From: Candidatus Stahliibacteriota bacterium | GTDB lineage: Bacteria; Hydrothermota; UBA3073 | DNA length: 5,203 nt | Reading direction: 5' to 3' | Assembly: GCA_030627085.1 (NCBI GenBank) | Contig: DAOUSS010000122.1 | Span: forward strand, 1-5,203 | In this document: positions 5,189 to 5,203 of the stretch, one piece after another | How the letters are laid out: every line of letters begins with the position of its first letter | How positions within the stretch are numbered: position 1 is the first letter of the stretch | Made by a program: the position numbers and the translations under genes | The notes under the pieces: generated by a model | Told to the model about the DNA's origin: nothing | Databases searched by the model: none | The model's input: the letters and a program-made list of their open reading frames with translations, nothing else

Positions 5189-5203
5189 CACCACGAATTA
5201 CAC
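5189..5203. repeat. Partial CACGAATTACAC repeat cut by the window end
   Basis: CACGAATTACAC (5192-5203) is identical to the reverse complement of 3518-3529 in the repeat after the deacetylase gene. Only one arm is in the window. It lies about 10 nt upstream of the -35 box of the TPR gene promoter. Confidence 0.65.

Overview
This AT-rich window is a piece of a bacterial chromosome. It carries six recognisable housekeeping or envelope genes and an unusual load of short palindromic repeats. The gene families are bacterial: 50S protein L28 of the four-cysteine zinc-ribbon type, SmpB, an Amidase_3 peptidoglycan hydrolase, glutamate racemase, a NodB-fold deacetylase, RpiB and a membrane-anchored TPR protein. 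The intergenic repeats (CGCAGATT-, CACGAATTACACGAAT- and CCACAGAG-type palindromes) resemble those I associate with genomes of environmental or candidate phyla such as Omnitrophota and Planctomycetota relatives. That placement is a guess; nothing in the window fixes the phylum.

Layout. Positions 1-109 hold a strong imperfect hairpin and then a good ribosome binding site. Five plus-strand genes follow closely: rpmB (110-304), smpB (285-764, overlapping rpmB by 20 nt), an N-acetylmuramoyl-L-alanine amidase (837-1898), murI (1891-2673, overlapping by 8 nt) and a polysaccharide deacetylase (2675-3508, one base after the murI stop). rpiB (3591-4124) follows after a gap, preceded by an eight-G tract. 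A TPR protein of YfgM-like architecture (4232-4960) lies on the minus strand, convergent with rpiB. It has a near-consensus sigma-70 promoter at 5151-5179.

Functionally, rpmB-smpB is a translation and ribosome-rescue pair. Amidase-murI-deacetylase is a cell-wall set: peptidoglycan cleavage, D-glutamate supply and carbohydrate deacetylation. rpiB belongs to the pentose phosphate pathway. The TPR protein probably works at the inner membrane.

The most interesting aspect is the repeats. Every intergenic gap longer than a few bases contains a palindromic element, while the overlapping or abutting gene junctions contain none. Two genes (smpB and the deacetylase) run into these elements and take their last 13 to 22 codons and their stop from them. 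The amidase start lies just beyond a repeat arm and lacks a recognisable Shine-Dalgarno. The TPR gene has a whole element between its promoter and its ribosome binding site. Two tandem hairpins after rpiB differ by base changes that keep the stem paired. I found no CRISPR array, tRNA, rRNA, transposase or phage gene. No gene-free stretch exceeds 300 bases.
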